From Campylobacteraceae bacterium (GTDB lineage: Bacteria; Campylobacterota; Campylobacteria; Campylobacterales; Sulfurospirillaceae), in the NCBI GenBank assembly GCA_019162915.1, contig JAFLKZ010000014.1, positions 1,030-6,665 of the forward strand: a stretch of DNA of 5,636 nucleotides, given 5' to 3'. A program made the position numbers and the translations under genes. The notes below the pieces were generated by a model, which saw only the letters and a list, made by a program, of their open reading frames with translations, had not been told where the DNA came from and did no database searches. Every line of letters starts with the position of its first letter. Positions within the stretch are counted from its first letter, which is position 1. This document shows positions 1 to 5,636 of this stretch, one piece after another.

Positions 1-66
1 ACTTTAAAATAATATTTTTATGAATAAGTTGCGTTAATTTAAGCCATTTTGGATCCAATAATTGCC
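1..66 (+). other. Left edge: tail of an unidentified upstream gene plus short spacer
   Basis: No gene can be called here. Frame 1 closes with TAA at 10-12 and frame 3 with TGA at 21-23; either could be the end of an upstream gene on the same strand. In related Campylobacterota I recall the 16S rRNA methyltransferase gene rsmI at this position, but the few residues left are too short to test that. The ATG at 20 opens only a five-codon reading frame ending at 37 and is not treated as a gene. I see no convincing promoter, so rlmB is probably transcribed from further upstream. Confidence 0.3.
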
Positions 67-750
67 ATGATTATTTACGGAAAACAACTCTTTTTACATC
101 TGTTAAAAAACTATCCCTCAAGGATAGAGACCGTTTTTTTGTCTAAAAAGTGCGATCCAAAACTTTTTTCACAAATTGCCAAAGTAACGAATAAAATATG
201 CACTATCGATGAGCGAAAAGCACAGTCCATGAGCCACGGAGGAAATCATCAGGGATTTATTGCGGAGATCAAAGATATAGCACTTAGTGACTTTGACGAA
301 CTTAAAAAAGGCTCTTTCTTAGTGATACTCAATGAAGTAACAGACGTAGGCAATATCGGCGCTATTGTGCGAAGTGCTTATGCTTTTGGAGCAGATGGAC
401 TTATTGTTAGTGGTATGAAAAGCCTTAACTTAGAAGCCATCATTAGAACCAGCAGTGCAGCCGCTTTTGAACTTCCTATCGCATTATGCCCCTCAACGCT
501 TGATATGATTAATGAACTTAAACAAGTTGGATTTAGTCTATATGGCGCAGATTCAGGTGGTGTTGATGTGCGTGAGGTTAAATTTGCACCCAAACGAGCT
601 TTGATGATGGGAAGCGAAGGATGTGGAATTCCTCCAAAAATAAAAGATAGACTCGATAAAATTATTTCCATCAAAATGGAGAGAGCGTTTGACTCTTTAA
701 ATGTCAGTGCTGCTGCTGCTGTACTGTGTGATAGGATTGCCAATGGATAA
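67..750 (+). CDS. rlmB: TrmH/SpoU-family 23S rRNA 2'-O-ribose methyltransferase (RlmB-like)
   Basis: This is a SPOUT-class RNA methyltransferase that transfers a methyl group from S-adenosylmethionine to a ribose 2'-OH; in E. coli RlmB the target is G2251 of 23S rRNA. From the ATG at 67 it is 227 residues, near the family norm. Residues 1-65 form the small SpoU substrate-binding domain (start MIIYGKQ, end NHQGFIAEI). The catalytic domain follows with all three motifs: NEVTDVGNIGAIVRSA (N96 and R102), MMGSEGCGIPP (E184) and SLNVSAAAAV (N212), the last two building the knotted cofactor site. A TTG at 49 would add six residues (MDPIIA); I prefer 67 because family proteins usually begin at the IYG motif, although neither start has a good ribosome binding site. 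The 3' end overlaps the next gene by 8 bases. Family and fold are certain; the exact RNA target is inferred from homology. Confidence 0.9.
   Translation: MIIYGKQLFLHLLKNYPSRIETVFLSKKCDPKLFSQIAKVTNKICTIDERKAQSMSHGGNHQGFIAEIKDIALSDFDELKKGSFLVILNEVTDVGNIGAIVRSAYAFGADGLIVSGMKSLNLEAIIRTSSAAAFELPIALCPSTLDMINELKQVGFSLYGADSGGVDVREVKFAPKRALMMGSEGCGIPPKIKDRLDKIISIKMERAFDSLNVSAAAAVLCDRIANG
733..736 (+). promoter_or_regulatory. Shine-Dalgarno site deciding the start of the RodZ-like gene
   Basis: AGGA lies inside the 3' end of rlmB, six bases before the ATG at 743. It favours that start over the in-frame ATG at 701, which would prepend a 14-residue stretch read from the conserved rlmB motif 3 coding sequence and has no such site. 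Confidence 0.65.
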
Positions 751-1609
751 AGATATTAAGGTATTGGAAAAGATTGGGTTGCAAGAAGTTTGCAAAAAAA
801 CACATATCGAAGTGAAACAACTTGAATATATGGTTAACAATCAATACGATAAGTTAAGCAAGATTAATACGCTTGGTTTTGTTAAAATTTTATCGAGAGA
901 ATATAAATTAGATTTGAGTGATTGGCTTGAAGGCTTTTATGACTATTGGGCTGATAGTAAAACAGATGAAGATAAAATTTTTGTTAGAGCCAATAGTGAT
1001 AGAAGTTATAAAAAAGTAGCTTGGATTTTTCTAGTGATACTTTTTGTATCTGGGATATTTGCCGTAATATCTATTTTTAAAATAGATACATATTTCTTTA
1101 ATTTGATAGATAAAGCTAATTTTGAAACCACAACCAATGGCTATCAAAGTACGCCTATTGTGCAAGAGGCGGCAAAGTCATTGGGCGTTAAAGTAGAAGA
1201 AAGAATGATAGAAACCAATAGCTCAAATAGTACGATAGAAGCGGTAATTGTGAGCATTGATGAAAATATTACGAAAAAAGTAGAAGCTAATGAGAGTATT
1301 GCTAGTCCGATACTCCAACAAAATAATAAAAATATAGCTCAAATTTTACCAAAAAGAAAAATTTGGATAGGGATTATTTCTTTAAGTGATTTTAGTAGAA
1401 AGATAAGTTCTGGTGAGGAAGTTTTAACGATCGATTTGACTAAAAAGCAACTCATAAAAACAGGCAATGGATATTTTACACTTTCTTATGATGGGACGGT
1501 TGAAGACTTTGTAGAACAAGGTTCAACAAGATTTTTAGTGGATAATGGAACGATAAAAAAGATTTCCGAAGAGACTTTTGTACAACTTAATAAAGGTAAG
1601 AATTGGTGA
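743..1609 (+). CDS. Single-pass membrane protein with RodZ-like architecture
   Basis: From the ATG at 743 the product is 288 residues. Residues 8-66 resemble the RodZ-type helix-turn-helix (HTH_25): GLQEVCKKTHIEVKQLEYM, then LGFVKILSREYKLDLSDWL, which parallels E. coli RodZ around RGYIRSYARLVHIPEEELL. A basic SYKK leads into one membrane helix at about 92-112 (WIFLVILFVSGIFAVISIF), placing the N-terminus in the cytoplasm. A polar linker (113-203) follows, then a beta-rich C-terminal domain (204-288, starting PKRKIWIGIISL) that could correspond to the RodZ C-terminal domain (DUF4115). In known RodZ proteins the N-terminal domain binds the MreB cytoskeleton and helps set rod shape. The first HTH helix is shorter than usual, so the match is remote. 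It corresponds by position to C. jejuni Cj0152c, which I recall only as a putative membrane protein. It is coupled by overlap to both neighbours. Membrane topology is well supported; the RodZ role is inference. Confidence 0.75.
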   Translation: MDKDIKVLEKIGLQEVCKKTHIEVKQLEYMVNNQYDKLSKINTLGFVKILSREYKLDLSDWLEGFYDYWADSKTDEDKIFVRANSDRSYKKVAWIFLVILFVSGIFAVISIFKIDTYFFNLIDKANFETTTNGYQSTPIVQEAAKSLGVKVEERMIETNSSNSTIEAVIVSIDENITKKVEANESIASPILQQNNKNIAQILPKRKIWIGIISLSDFSRKISSGEEVLTIDLTKKQLIKTGNGYFTLSYDGTVEDFVEQGSTRFLVDNGTIKKISEETFVQLNKGKNW

Positions 1610-2427
1610 AAAATCTATTTTTAATTCTCGTTTTTTCTCTTTTTTTGTTTGCCAACACGGTTTTAAACGATAAGATTAAGAGTTATATCGGTGAATCAAA
1701 ATATGAAACACAAAAAAATCTTATTCAAGTATTATTTGCGCAAAGTGAAGATTTTGTCAAAGCAAATGGAACAATCGATAGTGTAAAAGTGATATCTGTC
1801 CTCAAAAAAAATGGTTTGATGAAACTTTTATATGAAAAACCCGTTCATTTAAAACTTGCTTTTAGAACAACGAATGATCCTATTATTTTTTTAAAAATTA
1901 TCAATGAATCGCTTGAAGGCATGGGATATAACTACTTTTTAACCAATAACGCCCTTCGGGATACTTCTGGATTTGTATGGGAAATATATCTTCAAACAGA
2001 GCATATCGTAGATCCCGTAACATTTGCTGCTGCTTTAGAGCTTCGTGGGTGTAGTATCAATAACATTATTAAAAATGATGAAAACTATTGGTTTTATGAT
2101 GTTAATTCACAAAACGCATATTTAAGTGCCAAAAAGCTAGAAATCGGTGTAAATACCAATTTAGGCAAACCTATAAAACCCTATTGGGTCAATGTAAAAG
2201 ATATGAAAGAGATGATTGTTAGTGTTCATGCTGGAGATAAATGGTTTCCTGATGTTGTTTTCTTTGATGAAAATTTACATGTATTAAAAGATATAAAATC
2301 TGCAGAGGCACTTAAAAGTCTTAAAACAAAAGTACCTTATGGCTCCGTTTATGTCAAAATAAGTGATGCCGTGATGCTTGAAAATATAAAACATGGACTC
2401 TCTTTACATGTAAAAGATAGGGATTAG
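1606..2427 (+). CDS. Secreted (periplasmic) protein of unknown function
   Basis: I do not recognise a named family. With the GTG start at 1606 the product is 273 residues. Residues 1-16 (MKNLFLILVFSLFLFA) look like a Sec signal peptide, cleaved probably after A16 although L at -3 is not ideal. The rest has no further membrane helix and a single cysteine (C149, not a lipobox), so a soluble periplasmic protein is likely. Residues about 81-166 alternate strand-helix-strand-strand-helix-strand, suggestive of a ferredoxin-like fold; residues 192-270 look beta-rich. Both statements come from reading the sequence, not a structure prediction. The GTG overlaps the stop of the membrane protein gene as GTGA, with AAGG at 1593-1596 as ribosome binding site; a TTG at 1603 is an alternative start one codon longer. 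Its place matches C. jejuni Cj0151c, recalled as a putative periplasmic protein. Coupling suggests it works with the RodZ-like protein. Confidence 0.8.
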   Translation: MKNLFLILVFSLFLFANTVLNDKIKSYIGESKYETQKNLIQVLFAQSEDFVKANGTIDSVKVISVLKKNGLMKLLYEKPVHLKLAFRTTNDPIIFLKIINESLEGMGYNYFLTNNALRDTSGFVWEIYLQTEHIVDPVTFAAALELRGCSINNIIKNDENYWFYDVNSQNAYLSAKKLEIGVNTNLGKPIKPYWVNVKDMKEMIVSVHAGDKWFPDVVFFDENLHVLKDIKSAEALKSLKTKVPYGSVYVKISDAVMLENIKHGLSLHVKDRD

Positions 2428-2435
2428 AATTATTT

Positions 2436-2441
2436 TATAAC
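2436..2441 (+). promoter_or_regulatory. Candidate -10 box (TATAAC) in the gap before alaC
   Basis: TATAAC differs from TATAAT at one position and sits 8 bases after the stop of the secreted protein gene, in the only sizeable gap between 67 and 5331. Campylobacterota promoters often lack a clear -35 element, and none is visible here. It could drive alaC-hom-yraN separately, but such a hexamer is common by chance in AT-rich DNA. Confidence 0.25.
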
Positions 2442-2475
2442 GCAGAGCACAAGTAGTAAATAGAGCCTTGAAAGC

Positions 2476-2494
2476 AATGCTTTTGGGGTGCATT
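2476..2494 (+). promoter_or_regulatory. Small hairpin directly upstream of the alaC ribosome binding site
   Basis: AATGC at 2476-2480 and GCATT at 2490-2494 are exact reverse complements around a nine-base loop (TTTTGGGGT). The 3' arm ends where the AAAGGAG of the ribosome binding site begins at 2495. The stem is only five base pairs and no T-run follows, so it is not an intrinsic terminator. It might modulate translation of alaC or be chance. Confidence 0.25.
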
Positions 2495-2496
2495 AA

Positions 2497-2501
2497 AGGA
2501 G
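2497..2501 (+). promoter_or_regulatory. Strong Shine-Dalgarno site fixing the alaC start
   Basis: AGGAG (within AAAGGAG, 2495-2501) stands five bases before the ATG at 2507. The reading frame is open back to a TTG at 2468 and an ATG at 2477, but the site and the family start (FDEIRFNTIDRLPSYVF aligned with E. coli AlaC) make 2507 the real start. Confidence 0.85.
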
Positions 2502-2506
2502 ATAAA

Positions 2507-3727
2507 ATGTTTGATGAAATTAGATTTAATACTATAGATAGATTGCCAAGTTATGTATTTGCCCAAATTAATGAACTAAAATTAAACGCGAGACATGCGG
2601 GGGATGATATTATCGATTTTTCGATGGGAAATCCAGATGGAAGAACTCCTCAGCATATTATAGATAAGTTAGTAGAATCAGCTCAAAAAGATGGAACACA
2701 TGGCTATTCTGTAAGCAAGGGTATTTATAAATTAAGACTGGCTATTTGTAGTTGGTATTTACGAAAATATGGCGTTACACTAGACCCAAACACAGAAGCA
2801 GTTGCGACGCTTGGAAGTAAAGAAGGCTTTGTGCATCTAGCCCAAGCTATCACTAATCCAGGAGATGTGGCAATTGTTCCAGACCCCGCATATCCTATCC
2901 ACTCGCACGCATTTATTATAGCAGGTGGAAATGTACATAAGTTTGGGATAGATTATAATGAACACTATGAACTAGATACAAAGAAATTTTTTGCAAAACT
3001 CAAGCAATCATTTAAAGAATGTGTTCCTAAACCAAAGTTTGTTGTGGTTAACTTTCCTCATAATCCAACTTCAGTGACGGTTGAAAAGTCTTTTTATGAA
3101 GAGTTAGTTGCCTATGCTAAAGAAGAGAGATTTTATATTATCAGCGATATCGCTTATGCTGATTTGTCTTTTGACGGTTATGAAACACCTTCTATCTTTG
3201 AGGTTGAGGGCGCTAAAGACGTCGCTGTAGAATGCTATACACTTTCAAAAAGTTATAATATGGCAGGCTGGAGAGTTGGTTTTGTAGTAGGAAATAAAAA
3301 GCTTGTAGGTGCACTTCAAAAAATTAAATCTTGGTTTGATTATGGTATGTTTACCCCTATTCAAGTAGCTTCGACTGTTGCACTTGATGGTCCACAAGAT
3401 TGTGTTGATGAGATTCGCTCTATCTATAAAAAACGCAGAGATGTATTATGTGAAAGTTTTGTCAATGCTGGTTGGCCGATGGAAAAACCAAAATCAACGA
3501 TGTTTGTTTGGGCTAAAATTCCTGATGTTGCTGCGCATTTAGGCAGTATGGAATTTGCAAAACAACTTTTAAGTGAAGCTAAAATCGCAGTAAGCCCTGG
3601 CATTGGCTTTGGTGAAAATGGTGAAGGCTATGTCAGAATTGCACTGATTGAAAATGAAAACAGAATTCGCCAAGCTGCACGTAATATTAAAAAATACCTC
3701 AAAAGCTTAGAGGATTCTAAAAAATGA
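2507..3727 (+). CDS. alaC: PLP-dependent class I/II aminotransferase, AlaC type
   Basis: This 406-residue cytosolic aminotransferase belongs to PLP fold type I and closely resembles E. coli AlaC (glutamate-pyruvate aminotransferase, making alanine) along its whole length. Shared stretches include IDRLPSYVF, DDIIDFSMGNPDG, LSKSYNMAGWR and VSPGIGFGENGEGYVRIALIEN. Visible active-site residues are G103-S104-K105 near the cofactor phosphate, N186 in NFPHNPT, D214 and Y217 in SDIAYAD, the Schiff-base lysine K248, R256, and R377, which should bind the substrate carboxylate. Homologues are often labelled LL-diaminopimelate aminotransferase or aspartate aminotransferase, so the amino donor and acceptor are not settled by sequence. 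It overlaps hom by four bases (ATGA), so the two are probably made together; an AlaC-type gene next to hom is also known, as I recall, from betaproteobacteria. The enzyme class is certain, the alanine role likely but not proven. Confidence 0.88.
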   Translation: MFDEIRFNTIDRLPSYVFAQINELKLNARHAGDDIIDFSMGNPDGRTPQHIIDKLVESAQKDGTHGYSVSKGIYKLRLAICSWYLRKYGVTLDPNTEAVATLGSKEGFVHLAQAITNPGDVAIVPDPAYPIHSHAFIIAGGNVHKFGIDYNEHYELDTKKFFAKLKQSFKECVPKPKFVVVNFPHNPTSVTVEKSFYEELVAYAKEERFYIISDIAYADLSFDGYETPSIFEVEGAKDVAVECYTLSKSYNMAGWRVGFVVGNKKLVGALQKIKSWFDYGMFTPIQVASTVALDGPQDCVDEIRSIYKKRRDVLCESFVNAGWPMEKPKSTMFVWAKIPDVAAHLGSMEFAKQLLSEAKIAVSPGIGFGENGEGYVRIALIENENRIRQAARNIKKYLKSLEDSKK

Positions 3728-4995
3728 TAAGAGTTGGAATTATTGGTGTTGGAACAGTCGGAAGTCATGTCGTTAAGATACTACAAGAAAATGAAGATAT
3801 TATTACAGCAAGAAGTGGTAAGAAAATTATTCCTATTATGGGAATTGTCAAAAACTTAAATAAAAAAAGAGATATCAATATTCCCCTTAGTGATAATATT
3901 GATGATGTACTTGAAAATCCGCAAGTAGATGTTGTTTTAGAATTAATGGGTGGCGTGGATGAAGCATTTGTTATTGTTAAGCGTGCTTTACAAAATAAAA
4001 AGCCCGTAGTTACTGCTAACAAAGCACTTTTAGCATATCATAGATATGAACTTAAAGATATAGCAGGCGATACACCTATTGGTTATGAAGCAAGTGTTGC
4101 GGGGGGAATTCCTATTATTAAAGCACTACGTGAGGGTTTAAGCGCCAATCATATAGAAGCTATAAAAGGAATTATGAACGGTACATGTAATTTTATTTTG
4201 ACAAAAATGATGAATGAAAAAGCAGAGTTCAAAGATGTTCTAAAAGAAGCACAAGCGTTAGGTTACGCTGAAGCTGACCCTACTTTTGATGTTGGTGGAT
4301 TTGATGCTGCGCATAAACTGCTTATTTTAGCCAGTATTGCATATGGAATCGATGTTAAGCCAGAGGAGATACTCATTGAGGGTATTGAAAATATCAACAG
4401 TGAAGATATCTTTTTTGCTAAAGAATTTGGTTATAACATTAAACTTCTTACTATTGCTAAAAAAAGTGGAAATCAAGTAGAACTGAGAGTTCATCCAGCC
4501 CTTGTTCCAATTGGACAAATGATAGCTAAAGTTGATGGTGTCATGAATGGCATTAGTGTTATTGGTGATAGAGTTGGCGAGACGATGTATTATGGACCAG
4601 GTGCAGGGGGAAGTGCAACGGCAAGTGCTGTTGTATCTGATTTAATCGATATTGCTAGGCATACGCAAAATTCACCTATGCTGGGATTTATCAAACCACT
4701 TGAAAGTGCTGGATTGACGTTGATGAATTCAGACGACATTGCTACGAAATATTATATTCGTGTTAAAGTAGCTGATAAAATAGGGGTACTTTCTAAAATA
4801 TCTGAAGTTTTGGGTAGACATACGATTTCTATTAGTAGTTTCTTGCAAAAGCAAGATGCGTTGATGGAAAACAGTGCCGTACTTCTTTTTTCAACCCATA
4901 CATGTAAAGAAAAAGATATACAAAATGCACTCAGAGAGTTAAGAGGATTAGAGTTTGTTGAAATTCCTCCTGCGATGATACGCATAGAGTCGTAA
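3724..4995 (+). CDS. hom: Homoserine dehydrogenase with C-terminal ACT domain
   Basis: The enzyme reduces L-aspartate-4-semialdehyde to L-homoserine with NAD(P)H, the branch step toward threonine and methionine. The 423 residues match the usual monofunctional form, without a fused aspartokinase. Order of domains: Rossmann fold with GIIGVGTVG (G8, G10, G13); the conserved TANKALLA with K100; GYEASVAGGIPII (120-132) and the GIMNGTCNFI segment (149-158); the family signature GYAEADPTFDVGGFDAAHK, in which E183, D194 and K198 correspond to yeast E208, D219 and K223; and an ACT domain at about 343-420 (IRVKVADKIGVLSKISEVL), which in relatives binds an end product, usually threonine, for feedback control. 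The ATG overlaps the alaC stop as ATGA, with AGAGGA at 3709-3714 nine bases upstream. All key residues are present and nothing is truncated. Confidence 0.97.
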   Translation: MIRVGIIGVGTVGSHVVKILQENEDIITARSGKKIIPIMGIVKNLNKKRDINIPLSDNIDDVLENPQVDVVLELMGGVDEAFVIVKRALQNKKPVVTANKALLAYHRYELKDIAGDTPIGYEASVAGGIPIIKALREGLSANHIEAIKGIMNGTCNFILTKMMNEKAEFKDVLKEAQALGYAEADPTFDVGGFDAAHKLLILASIAYGIDVKPEEILIEGIENINSEDIFFAKEFGYNIKLLTIAKKSGNQVELRVHPALVPIGQMIAKVDGVMNGISVIGDRVGETMYYGPGAGGSATASAVVSDLIDIARHTQNSPMLGFIKPLESAGLTLMNSDDIATKYYIRVKVADKIGVLSKISEVLGRHTISISSFLQKQDALMENSAVLLFSTHTCKEKDIQNALRELRGLEFVEIPPAMIRIES

Positions 4996-5004
4996 AAATT
5001 TAAT

Positions 5005-5331
5005 ATGAGTTTGAAGCAAGGTAGGGAAGCTGAGCAAAAAGCTTCTATCTATCTTCAAAAAAAAGGTTATGAGATAATTACTCAGAATTTTTACTCTAAA
5101 TTTGGTGAAATAGATATTATTGCTAAGAAAGAGAATGTTTTGCATTTTTGTGAAGTCAAGTTTTCACAAAAGAGTGATCCAGTTTTAAGAATTACTCCTG
5201 CAAAAATGGCAAAAATTATTAAAACAATTGGATATTATTTTTTAATAAAGCATGTTGATTGCGACTATGAGATAGATGCTATCTTGGTGACACCAGAAAA
5301 TATAGAGGTAATAAAAAATATTAGTTACTAA
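5005..5331 (+). CDS. yraN: YraN / UPF0102 family endonuclease-like protein
   Basis: This small soluble protein (108 residues, slightly shorter than the usual 115-130) belongs to the YraN (UPF0102) family, which has a restriction-endonuclease-like fold but no well-established function; a nucleic-acid role is assumed from the fold. Visible family signatures are GREAEQKASIYLQKKGY (6-22), the N28 region, GEIDII (34-39, E35 and D37) and the core strand CEVKF (E50, K52), which together make a PD-(D/E)XK-like site. The arginine that often follows EVK in relatives (EVKxR) is replaced here by S54. The gene starts nine bases after hom in the same frame, with only a weak purine stretch (TAGAG, 4985-4989) upstream, so translation probably depends on ribosomes finishing hom. 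The order hom-yraN-trxA is shared with Campylobacter and Helicobacter, to my recollection. Family assignment is firm; function unknown. Confidence 0.9.
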   Translation: MSLKQGREAEQKASIYLQKKGYEIITQNFYSKFGEIDIIAKKENVLHFCEVKFSQKSDPVLRITPAKMAKIIKTIGYYFLIKHVDCDYEIDAILVTPENIEVIKNISY

Positions 5332-5340
5332 ACTTTTTTT
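5313..5340 (+). terminator. Weak possible terminator at the end of yraN
   Basis: A six-A run (5313-5318), a small TTAG/CTAA stem (5321-5324 with 5328-5331) and a seven-T run (5334-5340) can fold into an A-T hairpin with a two-by-two internal loop. It has almost no G-C pairs and its stem lies mostly inside yraN, so it is at best a leaky terminator. Confidence 0.2.
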
Positions 5341-5398
5341 AAATAGGTATTCGTTGATGTAAAGTTTCTTGCTATGGTAATTTTAAAGTTATACTGAG

Positions 5399-5404
5399 TA
5401 TAAT
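5399..5404 (+). promoter_or_regulatory. Consensus -10 box, probable trxA promoter
   Basis: A perfect TATAAT lies in the 117-base gap between yraN and trxA, preceded by an AT-rich stretch with T-runs and no clear -35 hexamer, as is usual for housekeeping promoters in Campylobacterota. Transcription would start near 5411, leaving a leader of about 38 bases before trxA. This suggests thioredoxin is expressed independently of the amino acid genes upstream. Confidence 0.55.
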
Positions 5405-5437
5405 TAAAAAATATATTAGAAAAAAATGACAAATTTC

Positions 5438-5442
5438 AGGAG
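5438..5442 (+). promoter_or_regulatory. Shine-Dalgarno site of trxA
   Basis: AGGAG stands six bases before the ATG at 5449. It rules out the ATG at 5426, which is in another frame and lies upstream of the site. Confidence 0.85.
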
Positions 5443-5448
5443 AAAAAA

Positions 5449-5636
5449 ATGGGAAAATATTTAGAATTAAATGCATCGAATTTTGATAGTACGGTTTCTG
5501 AGGGCGTTGCCTTAGTAGATTTTTGGGCTCCTTGGTGTGGACCTTGTCGTATGATAGCACCAGTTATTGAAGAATTAGCAGGTGATTTTGACGGAATTGC
5601 AAAAATTTGTAAAGTCAATACGGATGAAGAACAAGA
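5449..5636 (+). CDS. trxA: Thioredoxin, 5' part (cut by window edge)
   Basis: The first 62 codons of a thioredoxin are present; about 40-45 more would be expected beyond the right edge. The product is a small cytosolic dithiol-disulfide oxidoreductase that reduces protein disulfides and is itself recharged by thioredoxin reductase. The start MGKYLELNASNF leads to the buried D24 in LVDFWAPWCGPCRMIAP, with the redox pair C30 and C33 in the WCGPC motif at 29-33, followed by PVIEELA and KVNTDEE. A further cysteine is visible at residue 57 (KICKV). The gene has its own consensus -10 box and strong ribosome binding site. In Campylobacter and Helicobacter the next gene is trxB, as I recall, which would be expected just outside this window. 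Confidence 0.97.
   Translation, partial: MGKYLELNASNFDSTVSEGVALVDFWAPWCGPCRMIAPVIEELAGDFDGIAKICKVNTDEEQ

Noticed and set aside
49..66. TTG start giving rlmB six more residues
   Set aside because: The family usually starts at the IYG motif and no ribosome binding site supports the TTG; it is not excluded, only less likely.
709..720. Four GCT repeats in rlmB
   Set aside because: They encode the alanines after the conserved SLNVS motif; too short for a functional repeat or phase-variable tract.
701..742. In-frame upstream extension of the RodZ-like protein (14 residues, hydrophobic)
   Set aside because: It is read from conserved rlmB motif 3 in another frame; the ATG at 743 has an AGGA at proper spacing, and the hydrophobic stretch would be a spurious signal.
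378..743. Long reverse-strand reading frame opposite rlmB (121 codons)
   Set aside because: It lies wholly antisense to the catalytic domain of rlmB, shows no recognisable family, and is explained by the codon pattern of the real gene.
1804..1811. Eight-A run in the secreted protein gene, possible phase variation or slippage site
   Set aside because: A8 tracts are expected in such AT-rich DNA, the frame is intact, and housekeeping context makes phase variation unlikely.
5057..5064. Eight-A run followed by GG in yraN, resembling a slippery sequence
   Set aside because: Both shifted frames hit a stop within a few codons, and no downstream stem or alternative product is visible.
5330..5367. 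AAACTTT / AAAGTTT inverted repeat after yraN
   Set aside because: The seven A-T-rich pairs enclose a loop of about 24 bases; expected by chance in this composition.
5372..5618. Reverse-strand reading frames opposite trxA
   Set aside because: They are antisense to an unmistakable thioredoxin and its promoter region and have no recognisable protein features.

Overview
The window reads as a stretch of core chromosome from a Campylobacterota (epsilonproteobacterial) genome. The DNA is AT-rich, and every real gene lies on the + strand in a tightly packed row. Most proteins have recognisable families, and the gene order (23S rRNA methyltransferase, two uncharacterised envelope proteins, class I aminotransferase, homoserine dehydrogenase, YraN, thioredoxin) matches my recollection of the Campylobacter jejuni Cj0153c to Cj0147c region. 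The genus cannot be fixed from the sequence alone; a free-living relative such as Sulfurospirillum or Sulfurimonas is possible. I see no mobile elements, CRISPR arrays, tRNA or rRNA genes, and no shift in composition that would suggest transfer.

Layout. Bases 1-66 hold the last few codons of an upstream gene that cannot be identified. rlmB (67-750) overlaps by 8 bases a membrane protein gene (743-1609). That gene overlaps by 4 bases a gene for a secreted protein (1606-2427). After a 79-base gap carrying a strong ribosome binding site, a small hairpin and a weak promoter candidate come alaC-type aminotransferase (2507-3727) and hom (3724-4995), which overlap by ATGA. yraN (5005-5331) follows after 9 bases. 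A 117-base gap with a consensus -10 box then leads into trxA (5449 onward), cut by the right edge.

How the genes relate. rlmB, the membrane protein and the secreted protein look translationally coupled. alaC and hom form a second coupled pair in amino acid metabolism (transamination, and the aspartate-to-homoserine branch toward threonine and methionine), with yraN as a likely passenger. trxA probably starts a new transcript.

The least ordinary part is the middle pair. The 288-residue membrane protein has the layout of the cell-shape protein RodZ: an N-terminal RodZ-type helix-turn-helix, one membrane helix, a polar linker and a C-terminal beta-rich domain. It is followed at once by a secreted protein of unknown function, so the two may form an envelope or morphogenesis module. 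The rest is ordinary housekeeping sequence.
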